A stretch of 64,000 bases of DNA from Haemonchus contortus (Eukaryota > Nematoda > Chromadorea > Rhabditida > Trichostrongylidae). The DNA lies in assembly GCA_000469685.2 (NCBI GenBank), contig LS997565.1:39990519-40054518 (forward strand), written 5' to 3'. A model generated the notes under the pieces. That model saw only the letters and a list, made by a program, of their open reading frames with translations, was not told the DNA's origin and did not search any database. The translations under genes were made by a program, and so were the position numbers. Below are positions 46,462 to 59,305 of the stretch, in pieces; positions within the stretch are counted from its first letter, which is position 1; each line of letters starts with the position of its first letter.

Positions 46462-49400
46462 ATTCCGATGATGAAGATGGCCAAGGACCCTCCGCTGGTG
46501 AAGTGTGCGGCGTATGCGGTGCCGAGAAGGTAAGAGGCTGTCAGGTGTTGGATGTTTTACTGAGAAATTTTGGTACTTGTTCTTTGTTTCCTATGGGATA
46601 TGCTCACAACGAAGACGATGTAGTGGCAAAGGACAGCACGATACCCGCCCATGCAGCGAAGCTTTTCCTTCCTCCTTCCTTCAGATGGGATAATCATTAC
46701 AGAAATCGTTTGAGAGGATGTAGGCACTGACTTTTTCAATGGCGCGCCACAATGTCGTTGTACCGACCTCATGCGCTTTCAAACACGCTACTGAGATTCT
46801 TAATAGAAGTCGCATGCGGGGCGCATCTCTGAAAAAAACGCCGGAAGATTTTAGACTTTCGAACTTGCTAAGTATTCAAGCAAAACGGAGTCTACGTGGT
46901 AGAGGTGTCCATAAACTGACGGTCTATGCCTTTTTGTTAGTATACAATGCTTCTTCAGTGCACATTTACTAAAGTTTGGGGGACTTTCAATTGAATGTCT
47001 GCAAAAAAATTTCGGTGGACTCGAATAATTTCAGGCTGCAATGCATTACGGTGCTATTGCATGTGTTGGATGTAAGGGATTTTTCCGGCGGGCGCTTATG
47101 AAAGCCGATCAACTCGAATGTCAAGCAAACGGTAACTGCCCGATACGAGCTGGTACGTTTCCCAATCAGATCGGATGGTTTCACTGGTCTTTGATGCTCC
47201 CGTTCGACAAGTTCTTTTATATCATTTCATAAATCTATGGGTGAGGTTGATAGTCATTCATTGGATTGAGTTTACCTACAGATAGAAGAAAGGGGCTGAA
47301 CAAGTCTAAGTCATTCAATGCGCCTAAATGATTAACTCCTGAATATGGCCATCAACTAAGCTTGTTCAATTTTCCATTCTACAACCACATTCTGAGGGAC
47401 CGTAACTTTTCCAGGTCTACTAACTAACCTCATCTCTGACAGACTGATATAGCATAGCCCAAATCCAAAAACCCCACGTTCGACCAGCAATCGTTCTTAC
47501 GTAAATGATTAGGATCAAGTACAGGTAGTCCCTGATTTGGCTTTCCCCGCAGGCTGTAGCATTTGGATAAAGGAAAATGAGTAGAGCCTGTGTGGGAGAT
47601 TCGAAATATCAACAATGAAATCGAATAAGAATGAAACAGATAAAGTCCCAGTCAATGAAGTTATTTATGTGATGACTTCATTTGCAGTGACAAACTCTAC
47701 TAAAAAACCTTTTTGTTCTTGGAATAATGTGATTTCAAAACCCACCCGAAACTAGTTTTGACGATTTCTATCGAGAAACTAGATAAGATGTTTGCGAAAG
47801 AGTGCACCTATTGAAAAAGACAAAACGTGTGTACTTTCATCGGAGAGTCCCCATAATGCTTGTGGTAAACCCTTAAATGACGACTTAAAGGGCCGGCATG
47901 GAGTCATTGGAAGAGTGGGTGAGGGACTTCGTGAGGAAGATGATCCAGTTTACAGAAAATTCCATCATCAAGTCCATTCATCTAGTTTCAGAATTTATAA
48001 TGAAGTTGAAGAGAAGATTTATGATTCAAAAATGTTCCTCTTCGAAGAGGTTATTACCCATCATCCACTATCATCACTACAATCTTGGATAGTGTTTTTC
48101 AATGAATGAACTGGATTTTCTTAGATCCATGAAATTAAGATAGCTCCTTTTGATAGCCCACTATCTCTGTCTGAGCGGATCAAAAGCCCTAAATTTTGTA
48201 AATGCTAGCCATCACAAGTTATTGTATGGACCGCATACTCATCCAAAGCGCTATTACGATTCTAAATGGGAATCGAGTGCGAGGCACATATCACGGGATG
48301 ACGGGATTGATCACAGACAGCAAAAAGACTTGATTCTTCTTCTCCTTCAAGGGAAGGCAGTGGTGGTGGCAGTGAGCTTCAAAATAGGTTTGTGTGCCAA
48401 AGTTGATCAGTTGACTGATTGATCTAATTTCATAAAGTTTCCATGGAACTCTGAACTGTAACTAAAGTTGTTAGAAAATCACCAAGTTTCGCTACCATAA
48501 GTGGCCCAAACGGAAGTCCATATAAATAAGGTAGCAGGAAATAGCAGGAAATGCTTGTTGACTAGTAAATAGGTGCATTTCGGGTAAGCGATTCCGAGAT
48601 TCCAGTTCGGTTTCGAGGAACGAACCTATGCGTAGATAAATTCATGTTTTTTCCAGATATGAGAACTCAATGCCGTAGCTGTCGTTTCCAGAAATGCTTA
48701 GAGGCTGGAATGAAGCCAGAAGGTATTATTCATTCAATGCATTCACTTATTGCCCCTACCAGTCAATAAAAAACATGGAAAACAAATTCGTCATTCGTGT
48801 TGTCGGCTGACCGCATCATCTGTCGAAGCAAAAAATGAGGGGCCAGCCATCAACATTTGCCTCATTGAATTCTAGAAATCATCAGATTCAAAATTTGAAT
48901 TGATTCATAACAGTCTAATAAATAATAGCCAAATAGTAGTATGGTCTGGATTCAGATTTTGAAACTATCGCTTTTGAAAAATTCACTTTGTTCAGCTTGT
49001 CGACCTAATCGAGATTACACTGGTCGGCAAAAGAAGAAGGCATTGGCAATGCCAAAAGAGTCGGTGAGTGCGAAAAACGATCATCCATGTCTTTAAAATA
49101 ACAAATGCAACAGATCTGGTTCATTCTGAACATCATTTTGCAAAGGTAACCTGCTGTCTATCACCGAAAAGTAAGGGCGACTGGATGAAAAAACTGACAG
49201 TGGAAATGAGAACATTGCTCATGAATTTGTTAAATATCGAAGCGAAAGTAATGAAGGTAAGAGCTTCTCCTAGACCAAGGTCGCAAGTTTAGCTTAACAA
49301 TGATTTGTTTATTTATTTTTTCTTATCGTTACTGTTATTCTTTATTCAATGTCTATTTGTCCAATTTACTGAATTTTTTATAAGCTATGTTAATTGTTAT

Positions 49401-52400
49401 ATTGAAGTTTGGTTTCGTAATGTAATTGTTGTTTGGTTTATTTATTTCACTTTGTTGATTTGTTTTGTTTCCCTGTTTACAGGGAGACACGAATATGGAT
49501 GCCTCGCATCTGTACCCGCTTCGAGTAAATACTTTACGAGAAATAATCGACGATCCAAGCAAGCTGAAAGGTAAACGATCAGAGGTCAGGACTATTTTGA
49601 AATTGATCAAAAAATTCATGTAAATAGCCGCCGATTTTCGGCATTACTGTAATTCATTGGATGGTTCTGGTATGTGACCGTCTTACTTTTTTCCTTTCAA
49701 CTCCAAGTCTAATTTGCATCCTTTTTGCGTGCATCCTTTCTTTCTATTTCTTTCTTTCGTGTCTTGACTCTAGAGATAGGGCCATAGCTATAAGTTTCCG
49801 TCTCCAATTCTAAGGGGGCATCCCTAGGGGTGGTGTGGTACATCGGCAAGTGGTGCACTATCACACGGATGGTCCGGGGATAGAATCTTTCATCAGCTCA
49901 GGGCAACCAAGCATTCCATCTCATATATCCGGAGTGTTTTTATTAGTTACTGGCCCGCCTGGAGGGCAGAAGCATCCGCTTGTTCAACGGTTGGCCACAG
50001 TATGTCATTGTATGGGCACGTGCGCATTCAAACGTCGCTACGATTCTGAAAGGACGTTTAAAGGGGGGAAGGGGTGGGGGGGAGGTGGGCTCACCCTAAA
50101 ATAATCTCTTTGATTTTACTAGGGGATTCTTAAATTTGTACCCCCTTATAATCCGCAAGCCTATTAAGACTAATCGTATCTTGGGCTATGAATTATATCG
50201 TAGTTGAACATTTTATTAATGCAAGGGTATAGATTCTAACCCGTCGAACACATTTCATGGCAGCTGATTACAGATGCGTTATGAGCCGTTCCGGCTGGCG
50301 AAGAATGATGAACTTTCTTCGGTTGCCTATCGCCGTCTCATTGCTGCCATTGACTGGGTCGAACATCTGGCTAACTTACTGGGAGGTTTGAGCGTCGACG
50401 ACAAGGTAGCTTTAATTGCATGATTAAATAATGAAACATGAGTAGTACAGCGTCCATTGATTGATTTATGAATACTGGCTAAGACAGACCTAGGTACCTG
50501 CCAGCTCGTCCACAACGAAGCTACAGCAGATACAAAGCTTCAGTTTTTTTTCTCACCTTAACTGACCGAAATTCCGAAGTAGTTTTAAAGCTGTGCCCTA
50601 TAAACTTAGGTGTGTGACAGAAAGCCCGGTTCGCAGTGACTTTTATCTAGTCGTCTTAGTTACTAGTTGTCACATCTCAATGAATCGTATTAAATTATTG
50701 AGCGTAATGGCGGTATACGGTACGCGCCCCCAGCAGCGTAGTCTCTAAGCTTAAAACCACTTGCAGGGATGCTGTACTCTTGAAGGAAGTTTTTGAAAAG
50801 TGTTGAAACAATATGAAAACAATTATACAATATGGGGAAGCCCAGAGACCTCGCTGCAGATCGCTCTAGTGAAGAATGCGTTCGCCCCTTTGATGGTGTT
50901 CAAGTTCGCCTCTAGAACAGCTGAAGTGGCAAAAGACGAGAACATTCTCTGCCTCTGCAACTTTGCCTACGTACCACGAAATATTTCGCAGGCATTTTCC
51001 GATAGTTAGTAAGTCTTTTTTACTTACATTTGATTCCAAAATTCATTTTGTTAAGCTGTTTTTCAGTTATTGAGATCCCGATTGTCAGATTTATGGGTTC
51101 ACAGAGGTTATTGCATCATCACGAAATAATAAACAAATGAAACGATCTTCTAGCTTGCAATTATGACATTTTGTAGACCCGCTTTGAGATTGGGGAGTAT
51201 TTTTCGGAATGACCCACTCGGGTTTAGTAATTTGATCGAGGTTGGACTCATTGTCTCGCCTAGACCGCACAGTACCAAGATCCCTCACACTCCACCCTTT
51301 GTGAATCACTACAGGAGCTATAAGCACAGACTACTCCATTTCAGCCATTTGGGAAACGGCCTCGTCGATCGAGCGCTCGACGAGCTTGTTCGGCCGTATC
51401 GGTCATACGGTATGCGAGAAGAGGAGATTGTTTGCGTCAGTGCAATGATCGTTCTGAATCCTTGTCAGTGATATCTTCTGCAATATTCTGTATGAATGAA
51501 GTGCATATATCGATAATATATCAGTTTTTTCCCTGAATAACTTTGATTCGATTTCACGCCAATACACTGTATTTTCGTTATTGACAGTGGCTCGAGACCT
51601 GTCGTCGGAGGCATTTGACAAGATTCTAGAAATGCGAAACAAGATCGCGGACACCCTCTATATGATTGTCAAGGAGGCACGAATCAGCCAACATCCGGCA
51701 ATTTGCTTCGGACACATCCTACTGTCATTGCCTATAGTTACGGTCAGTACAGCATTCTACCGTAATTTCGGTGTGGCTAGTGCCAATGGCACCCAATAAA
51801 TTTTGAGATCAAAGCTTTCCGATTGCCTAAGAATCCTGCTTTACAGATGTTAGCCAATGCTATGTGTGAAAATCTACAATTCGCTCAAGTTTTCTCCAAC
51901 GCCGGGGAAATCCCGCTACTCACCGACTTGTTCGGGTAAGTTGTGGGAAGATCGCACCAACTGGTGGTCATGCTTTGCTTTTCTCCATTGCGACTAATTG
52001 CCATAGTACTACTTATGGTTCTATGTTCTGCACAGCTTCACCAGGGTTTTGCGGCCTTCCAAGAGTGAGCCAAAAAAGCCTGGAAGGCATTCCCGTTCAA
52101 GGCAACTACACCTCAACTCTGGTGAAGCCCCCTAACCATCAGATGCTTGGCTAACTGCATGCTGGCTGCTTCACTCTGTCAGTCTCGCTTGAAATTATCG
52201 AACCATGAACCAAGCATCATTTCTATCCTTCAATTTTAGTGGAACGCCTCGCAATCCCTACAATCGCCGGCTCGAGGGGTACGTGTTTCAATTAGCACTG
52301 GAATACGAAAAATTCCTTGTAAACTTTGAATTGCGTGCCCCAACGGCCAAATAGTACGAACCTCACCTGGTCACAATGCATGCTGTTTCCCACAGCTGCT

Positions 52401-55400
52401 GGGCAGTTCCTTTGTTCTAGTTAGAACGATGACCTGTTTGAATAATGCCTTCATGGTGCTGATTCAGATGCTTCCCGGTGGAGCCGTTTTCAGAAGAGGA
52501 GAACGCGGCGGAGATGGAGAGCCTGTCACTGACCAAGGAACAATTGGCCGGTGGACTCTGTGATAAGCAAACTCAAACCGATAGGGCTGCATTTGCTAGG
52601 AGAAAAACGGTACTATTTGAGTTATTCTTGTTGGCTTTTCTCACTTTTGATGTTTTCATATGCTACATATGTACAGTCTTGGCCTCCTGCCCTATGGTCT
52701 GTACCCATATAGTATATTCCAGAATTCAGGGCATCACCCAGTCATAATCTCAATTCAACTATTTTTCATTGCAGAAACGTCCATATTCGATGACGAATCC
52801 GGAGGAGGACGAACCGCAGTCTTTCAAACTGCTTCAAGCACCAGGAAATTACACCTTAACAGAGATGTTTGACGACCTGAGATGTGTGGGGGTAAGCATC
52901 AAAACTTTCAACAGTTTGCCAGAAATTTTTGGCTTCGTTATTCAAAGTGCGGTATGTGTGGATATTACACTTAACAAGGAGGTAACCTACTTGGAGTACT
53001 CCTGCTTGCTTGTTCTTTTATCTACAACGTGCTTGGTGAAGTAGTAGTCTTTGATGATTTCTGTGAGACCGCTCTTTGATATCTGCGGGATTTTTGAGAA
53101 TATGCTTCATAGTTAACTAAAATTTTACTGGCGGTCGCACCCCCAAGAAGGTTCGGGCGATAGTTTCTCAATAGCTTAGCTGCAATCTTGAGCCTAACAT
53201 CACTCACGCAGTGTCCCGTAGCCTAGTGTTTTCCTAACGCTGGGAGCGTTCCAACCTCTGTTCGGTATCGTGGCCCTTGACTTAGCTTTTCCCGGGAACA
53301 TTTGCCCTTGATCCTCTTTGACAAGATTTTCTTTCACTCGTGGTGATGTTTTGACGCGGTGGACCCTGAAGCACGGCAGAATTTGGGTATTGTCCACACC
53401 CTCGGAGGGGAGAAGTGTCGCACTCGAATGCTCTGAGGGAGAGCGTGTGCTGGAGTCTACCACAAGTTGGAAACAAAGGTCTTTGCCCACTGACCGCTGC
53501 TTCCTAACTGCAGAGATGAAATGATAATTGAGATCTTACAACTGAAGTAGACTTGCGATAATACGTGCATATAACGAACACAGATCATCTGCATGAATTC
53601 TGACCCGACAAACGATATAATAAGTACGACATGCTTGCGACAAAGAGAAGAGATGAGAAGTGCGGTGAATCATGAGGAAGTAGGAAGGAACGGTCGGTAA
53701 AACAGGGTCGGAATGACGCATAAGATGGAGATGGCATCCAAACCACGTGCTTCTCAGGCACTACTGATAAGGTGTGTTCATACCGACGACTGAGCTCCAG
53801 AAATGGCGCCCCATGGGACAACGAGAGCGAATGAATGACGCATTGATTGATGCGTGGCTGGCTCGGCAACTTTCCCGCACTTCCGGCGCTTTCCTCCATT
53901 TGAATCCTATAAAGGGCGGCGGCCGTCGATTAGAGCACGGTTTCCCATCGGTGCACTGCAGGGCACGTAAGACGCGACAGAAGTCATTGACGGTAACAGA
54001 GAGGAGGAAAAATGGATATCAGGCGAAATCTGTCAAGTCAGGCTGAAGGCAGATCAATATCCTAGGGCGATCGCTATGAAAGTCAGATTTTGCCTACGGT
54101 CAGTGTTAATTTTCAGAAGCATGTAAATTGAGGCTGTAAGCATCCTCTCCGACGCCGACTATGTTTCTTTCTGCATATTAATAATACTTTTTTCAGGCAG
54201 AACAAAACTCTCCAGTGTCCAACAACAGTCCTTCCACGTCCAATGTGATCACACCGATTGAGGGTCTGCAACAGCCGATTGCGAATTGCTCAACGTCGAA
54301 GATCTGTGCCGAATATCCACCGCAAATAGTTCCAATTCCTGCGAATAATTATGCTTACCTACCACCTGGAGGCAATACCCAATTATCACGGACGTATTCA
54401 AATCCCACTATACCAACGCATTCGCTTCCGAATAATATCCAACAGGTACGCTTCGTTTCTGCTTTATGACATAATCTAAAAAAAACAATAGTTCAGGGTG
54501 CTGGACGACGTTCAGCTTTGAGTTATCATAACCTTATAATTATCAATAAAAAAAGTAGTGGGTTCCGAAAAATTTAGGGTTTATCATTGGCTTTACTATG
54601 TCGCTAGGCCAAAAAATATTCATAATTTCCAACCGAATTTTTCCCAATGAAAGACATCTCGCTCTGGCTTTAAATATCAGGGGACGGCAGCTCCTGATGA
54701 GCCACCGACCACGGCTGTGATTGCACACTACCGTTCTAGAATTGGCAGTTTGAAAGCAGTGAGGCAGAAGATGAGTAGCATTGCAATCCTGTAACTTGAT
54801 TTGGTTAAGAGATTGAAGACGGTCAGTTCTTCGAATGTGTCGTCCGCTGATACTCGAAATATGCACGATAGAAGGAGCGCTTATATTGGATCAAGTCGCC
54901 CACATAATTTCTGCAAAGCAATTGCTGCAGTCTGGCTTCTTCAAGTCGATTCCACGGCTATCTTCTCAAGGTTAGAGTAAAGTAACCAGGGTAACGAAAC
55001 TTCTCCCCGATTGCGGCATTCTCTCTTGCGGCATGCGACAAATGTCACTGCAACTACCGTACTCACCCCGCCTCCCCGCCAATCGATAGGACGCAATATT
55101 TCTCGTTGATTGCCTTTCTTTTTTATTAGCCTTGATCGTCTTTTTCTGTTTCTTTTTCGTTTTATGTTTATCAGACTTGATCATTTAAAATGACTCCTAT
55201 ATTAGCGACGATCAAGACCGCCTTGAAATTGAAGAGAGCGGTCAGCCAATTCAAATAATTAAAGGACTCCCTACCTCAATAATTGCGCGCTCCAATCTGC
55301 CATCGCAACCCTGCAACACGCGGTGGGTGCTGGGTGCGCGACGCCGTTTTCGGGGAAAAGATTTCGAACCCAAATAACCGTTCCTCTTTGGCAGTGTACA

Positions 55401-56028
55401 TCTCCGAATTTATCCCACTAATAAGATCAGCGAATGTCGTACATTGATGATGGCAGCAGACTTTTCCGAACGTAAGAACAAGTTGCATACAAGTGGAGCA
55501 ATCGTTGTTCCAAAACCAGTGAGTTTGATGCTACTATTCTAAGATACAGTTACGGTTTATTCCAACTTAGCAAGACTTCTCTTGGGATCAATTTAAATGT
55601 GTAATAAAAGTGAATAGCAACAGTGCTTGTTCCATTAATTTTTAAACCAATGTAATCATGCAGCAGGAGAGATCCTATGCATTCCTTTCTTAGCATTTCT
55701 GCTGATATTTCGTGACAAAACTAGTCTTCAAATTTTTTAATTTTAACCGAGAGTTTAACAGCTTCTCTAACAATACAGGCCTTGTATCTTCGGGTTCTTT
55801 TATTCTCTTCTCCGAATCTACCCTGTAGCTTGTTCCTTCATCAAATGTAGCTTCGGATGGAAACCTCCCATCTTGGAGTTTCCTTTTTATCTGAGAAATA
55901 TCTACATCATATGCGGATGATTCTGCTTTCAGGTTCAACATCCGATCTCACCAACGTACACTCCTTTTTTGTATCCTCAACAACCTTTCCAATATCCGAA
56001 TCAATGGAGTAATTTCAATAATGTGTGA
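46462..56028 (+). CDS. Nuclear hormone receptor (HNF4-derived nematode type), 15 exons found, 5' end missing
   Basis: Zinc-finger transcription factor. Exons in phase: 46462-46529, 47035-47152, 48657-48722, 48996-49063, 49146-49256, 49483-49584, 50274-50405, 50860-51008, 51345-51463, 51588-51742, 51847-51935, 52468-52609, 52775-52891, 54197-54445, 55933-56028, encoding 592 whole codons. DNA-binding domain: CGVCG, CVGCKGFFRRA (P-box), CQANGNC, CRSCRFQKCLEAGM, all zinc cysteines present. The ligand-binding domain starts near DWMKKLTVEM and contains IDWVEHLANLL, LCLCNFAYVPRN and EEEIVCVSAMIVLNP; it ends with an AF-2-like LLTDLF. About 200 residues follow, rich in Pro, Asn, Ser and Gln, ending at TGA 56026-56028. 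The first listed exon enters in mid-codon with an acidic stretch (SDDEDGQ), so at least one upstream exon with the ATG exists but was not identified. AATAAA at 56140-56145. Confidence 0.93.
46610..46870 (+). repeat. Degraded SINE in nuclear receptor intron
   Basis: A head-like GATGTAGTGGCAAAGGACAG and, after a gap, the tail with TTCAAACACGCTACTGAG and GAAGTCGCATGCGGGGCGCA. It lies between the first two identified nuclear receptor exons (46529 and 47035). Confidence 0.5.
48165..48330 (+). repeat. SINE tail fragment in nuclear receptor intron
   Basis: CCATCACAAGTTATTGTATG, GCATACTCATCCAAAGCGC, ATTACGATTCTAAATGGGA and GACGGGATTGATC follow the family tail order. Between nuclear receptor exons 2 and 3. 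Confidence 0.5.
49826..50100 (+). mobile_element. tRNA-derived SINE in nuclear receptor intron
   Basis: Head GTACATCGGCAAGTGGTGCA with GGTCCGGGGATAGAATC. The middle is CTGGCCCGCCTGGAGGG. The tail has GTCATTGTATGGGCACGTGC and CAAACGTCGCTACGATTCTG. The 3' end runs into a G-rich stretch with a seven-G run (50074-50080). Between nuclear receptor exons 6 and 7. Confidence 0.6.
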
Positions 56029-56139
56029 GGATGGGAAGCGCTTTTGTGTATGGTCTGTAATGAAAAACGTTTAAGTATTGCCTCCGTTTGATCTTCATAG
56101 AAGTGCCTTGAAATGTTGTATTGAATTGTCGTAATGCAT

Positions 56140-56145
56140 AATAAA
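56140..56145 (+). terminator. Polyadenylation signal of the nuclear receptor gene
   Basis: AATAAA about 112 bp after the stop codon at 56028. Confidence 0.6.
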
Positions 56146-56729
56146 ATTGTATCATTTGTGTACAATGGTTTCCATACAAGAAAGATCAATTATTTCGGAA
56201 AAAGGGCATTTATTCGCGTCAGTGAAAAGCTGGAACTGCAGAGGTGCTGATGTCGTTCCTTCCGCTTTACCGCTGTCTACCTCAGCTACCTCAGGATGCA
56301 CCGTTGCAGTTCTCTACGGTACGGTTCTCTGTCGCTATACCGATACCTTCAGTAGCCTGACAACGGACCTAGGCCAGCCGTAAATTGACTTCTTCACGAC
56401 TATCAAGATCCCCTTTGAACACGTCTAACTCCTCTTCTGCCTTCACTACGGCAGCCTCGACAAACTTCTTGCAACCTCTAGATGGCTAGGCCTTCTGAGG
56501 CTCATGCCTTCCATCAGCAAATGCTTTTGTCTCTGCTTTACCACACTTTGGAGTTCATTCACTATTTGATGCCGTTACGTTCACATTTTACCATTTCCGT
56601 TTCTGGATAGCCCGTTGTTGCACTACAAACTGATAAAGAGCGCGGTGTCCAGAAAGCACCAGAACGGCTTGAAGTCCTGTACGACGCCGAAGGTTTGATC
56701 AGAGTCCAATATTATTTCGTATTATGTAT

Positions 56730-57035
56730 AGCTGAGAGGCAGAGGTGCTGTAGTAGCAAATAGCGCACTATCTTACACTCACGGTCACAGGTTCGAATCC
56801 CGGATCGATATCCGCTTAGTCCCAAGGCTTCCATCTCTCCGGGATCGGTTAATTGGTACCAGACTCGTCTGGGAGGATAAAAGCACGAACTGGTACATCG
56901 GCTGGCCACCGCAAGCCATTGTATAGGGAGCATACGCATTCAATATGCCTCTACGATTCTGACTGGATGTCGAATGTGTGGGCGCATCCCTCAGACGGGA
57001 TTGATTAACTGCCCAAGACTTTATCCTTTATGTAT
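56730..57035 (+). mobile_element. Full-length tRNA-derived SINE downstream of the nuclear receptor
   Basis: Head GTGCTGTAGTAGCAAATAGC, then a canonical box B-like GGTTCGAATCCC. Middle CCATCTCTCCGGGATCGG and ACCAGACTCGTCTGGGAGG. The tail includes CATACGCATTCAATATGCC, CATCCCTCAGACGGGATTG and a pyrimidine-rich end. No poly-A tail is visible. Confidence 0.75.
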
Positions 57036-57456
57036 AGCTGATAGCTCTCATAGTTTGAGGTTCGAAGAGGGTGTGAAATGGAGAAAAAATTTCCGCAAAA
57101 TTCATTTCAATGCAGACGGACACAGCCTAGGATTAGTACCATTTTACAATCAGGTACATAGCAAAGGTTGATCATCTCAGAGTATTTTTGGATTTCTCAA
57201 CTTTTCTTTATTTGAACATGTCACATTCAATCTTTATGTCAATATTATGTATAATCGTAACATGCGATTAAATTAAAGAACACCTAGGATTATACAGCAT
57301 ACAGAAAAGTTTGATAATCGTGAAATATTCAAGCTGTGAGTTCTGCTCTTATAAGTTACTAGAACTCAAAGGCATCATGGACACGTGTCTAAATACTTAC
57401 TGAGCAATGAAATGGATCGAGGTAAGATTATCCGTTAAATGAAGAATTATATGCAA

Positions 57457-59127
57457 CTATTCGGCATCGACTGCTCGGGCTACATGGCAGGTCAGTTGAG
57501 GTGAACCGGCAGAGCAGAATTCGTCAGCTGACGATTGGAACACGGCACTGCCTTCCACGCATGTCACAAGGTACCTAGAAGGGTATCCAATTCAGAAATA
57601 ACAAAAACCAGCTCCCGGATTGAGTAACTGCGCAACTGCAGATGGATGGTAGGAAAATGCTGATTGGAAAACTCTCCCTACTGCTCAGCGCCTGTGAAAG
57701 AATGGTAGTAACTGGAACTTACCGGGTGGCTCCATGCTTCTTCTTCAATGCGGCAACAATGTTGGTGCGTGATTCATTGGCTGTAGTGCGAATTCCCTAT
57801 AAAAGAGTTATGAAGGAAGTCTACAGGGTTAACGTTCAGTAGGCTACAATTGATGTCAGCAATCAGTAATGTCAGTGGGGCACATGAGCTCCTAACGGAT
57901 CTAATACTCCACGACAATCTTCATGCCCACTGATACCGTTGAACCTCCGAACAGGACTACCTCCTGCAGTTTACAGCCTCAGGAAGAATTCCCTCTACGA
58001 CTATCGAGGGAGTCCCCGAAAGGCACCAGATAGCTATACCAAGGACGTTTATATTCTGAAGCTATGTAAGAGCTCCAGCTATACCAAGGACGTTTATGTT
58101 CTGAAACTATGTAAGAGCTCCTTCTCATTTAGGTCGTATGGAAAAGTCAAGGGGCAATCACCCGTTCAGATCCCTGCTCAAACCATCTCCGCTGTTTTAC
58201 TTCCTGCGATTAGTTTCGTGATCCTTCTTCACGCTCCCTTATTCATTAGCGGAGGTATGGTTGACTGATCAGCACGGACCTAACTCCCATCTACTAAATA
58301 TAATACAATGCCTGAGGGTAAGCTTGGGACAAGTCTTGAATACCGGATGTACCCATGCTAACGTGCTTAAATACCATAATTTCCGAACAACGGTCATTTT
58401 CGAGACACTTACGGAAAGAATCAGCTTCTTCAGCTCAGGGTCCGTGCAGGTGGCGTCTCCTTCAACAGCTCTCTTTTTGCGACCGCAACCACCACCACCA
58501 CCGCCACAGCCGCACGGCGGAGGCGGGAACTAAAATAAAAAGGAATGGACTATGCAAAAAGTATTGTCAGCTTTTGTCGGTTGATAGTCTTTTTATTGCT
58601 CAGTAGAACCTTTCTACCTAGAGTCAATCAAAGTACCAATGAAACTCACCCGCCAATTTGGCATCTTCCTCATGCCCCTCCCTCCACACCCTAGAGCGAC
58701 TTCTACTACTCTCTTGACTCCGTTTCCACTGCTCTCTCCCTTTTCGATGATTAGAACCGAATCTACTATTGTACCGATTTTAAAAGGGAGAACGATTTCG
58801 ATAGAACCGTTTATCCTGGTAAAGAAGCCCGTGCCTGAATAGCTCAACAGCAACAACATTAGCTAATACATACCTTAAGCATTGGGATGCTAAAGCAGAT
58901 TCGTTGGCAGCCAAGTTTTGGGATGCACGACATGTCCTGTAAGGGTCCACGTGTTTTGAAATGTACCAAATTGAACCGAAAAGGTTATTTCTTCTCACCT
59001 CACACCCACAGCTGCATCCTCCGCCTCCACCCATTGGGAACAAAATGGCCGAGGTTCCAACAACGAGCGTTAGCAATACAACACTTCTCTGAATGCTTGA
59101 ATTGATGTTTATGAATTGAATATTCAT
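57457..59127 (-). CDS. Ground-like (Hedgehog-related) secreted protein, 4 exons
   Basis: Small secreted protein of the nematode grl family (ground-like domain, related by descent to Hedgehog-like proteins). Exons on the minus strand with GT/AG ends and matching phase: 59127-58999, 58529-58413, 57796-57723, 57574-57457, giving 145 residues. Exon 1 encodes a signal peptide (SVVLLTLVVGTSA) and GGGGGCSCGC. Exon 2 encodes CGCGGGGGGCGRKKR, a Gly/Cys block followed by a basic run, then CTDPELKKLILS. Exons 3-4 encode the rest of the domain (NIVAALKKKHG, YLVTCVEG, ADEFCSAG, LTCHVARAV) and a TAG stop. Cys spacing and the short C-terminal tail fit grl proteins, which are thought to act in cuticle or apical matrix. 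The ATG is the nearest in-frame one before the signal peptide; a farther upstream Met (59196) is possible. AATAAA on the minus strand at 57212-57207. Confidence 0.85.
58032..58121 (-). repeat. 45-bp tandem duplication in ground-like intron 2
   Basis: Two adjacent 45-bp units (58032-58076, 58077-58121) starting AGCTATACCAAGGACG and differing at two positions. They lie between exon 2 (58413) and exon 3 (57796) of the minus-strand gene. Confidence 0.85.
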
Positions 59128-59297
59128 GGATATTAATGCAAAGAAAATCAAAAAAAAAGAAGAACCCAAAGGCATTCCCCAATATAGGGCTTTCAAAGGG
59201 AAAAAATGAGGATGACTAGCAGCTTTCTGCGATAAAGCTCACCATAGTTATGATGGTGGACAGAGAAGAATAACTGTACGTCACGTCTATTTGGCAC

Positions 59298-59305
59298 TAT
59301 ATATA
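59298..59305 (-). promoter_or_regulatory. Possible TATA box of the ground-like gene
   Basis: TATATATA about 170 bp upstream of the ATG at 59127 on the gene's strand. Motif only; nematode promoters often lack or do not need a TATA element. Confidence 0.3.

Noticed and set aside
56212..56700. A further exon of the nuclear receptor after 56028
   Set aside because: The frame closes at TGA 56026-56028 and a polyadenylation signal follows at 56140.
58780..59196. A 138-codon minus-strand frame
   Set aside because: Only 58999-59127 is coding (ground-like exon 1); the frame then runs past a GTGAGA donor into intron.
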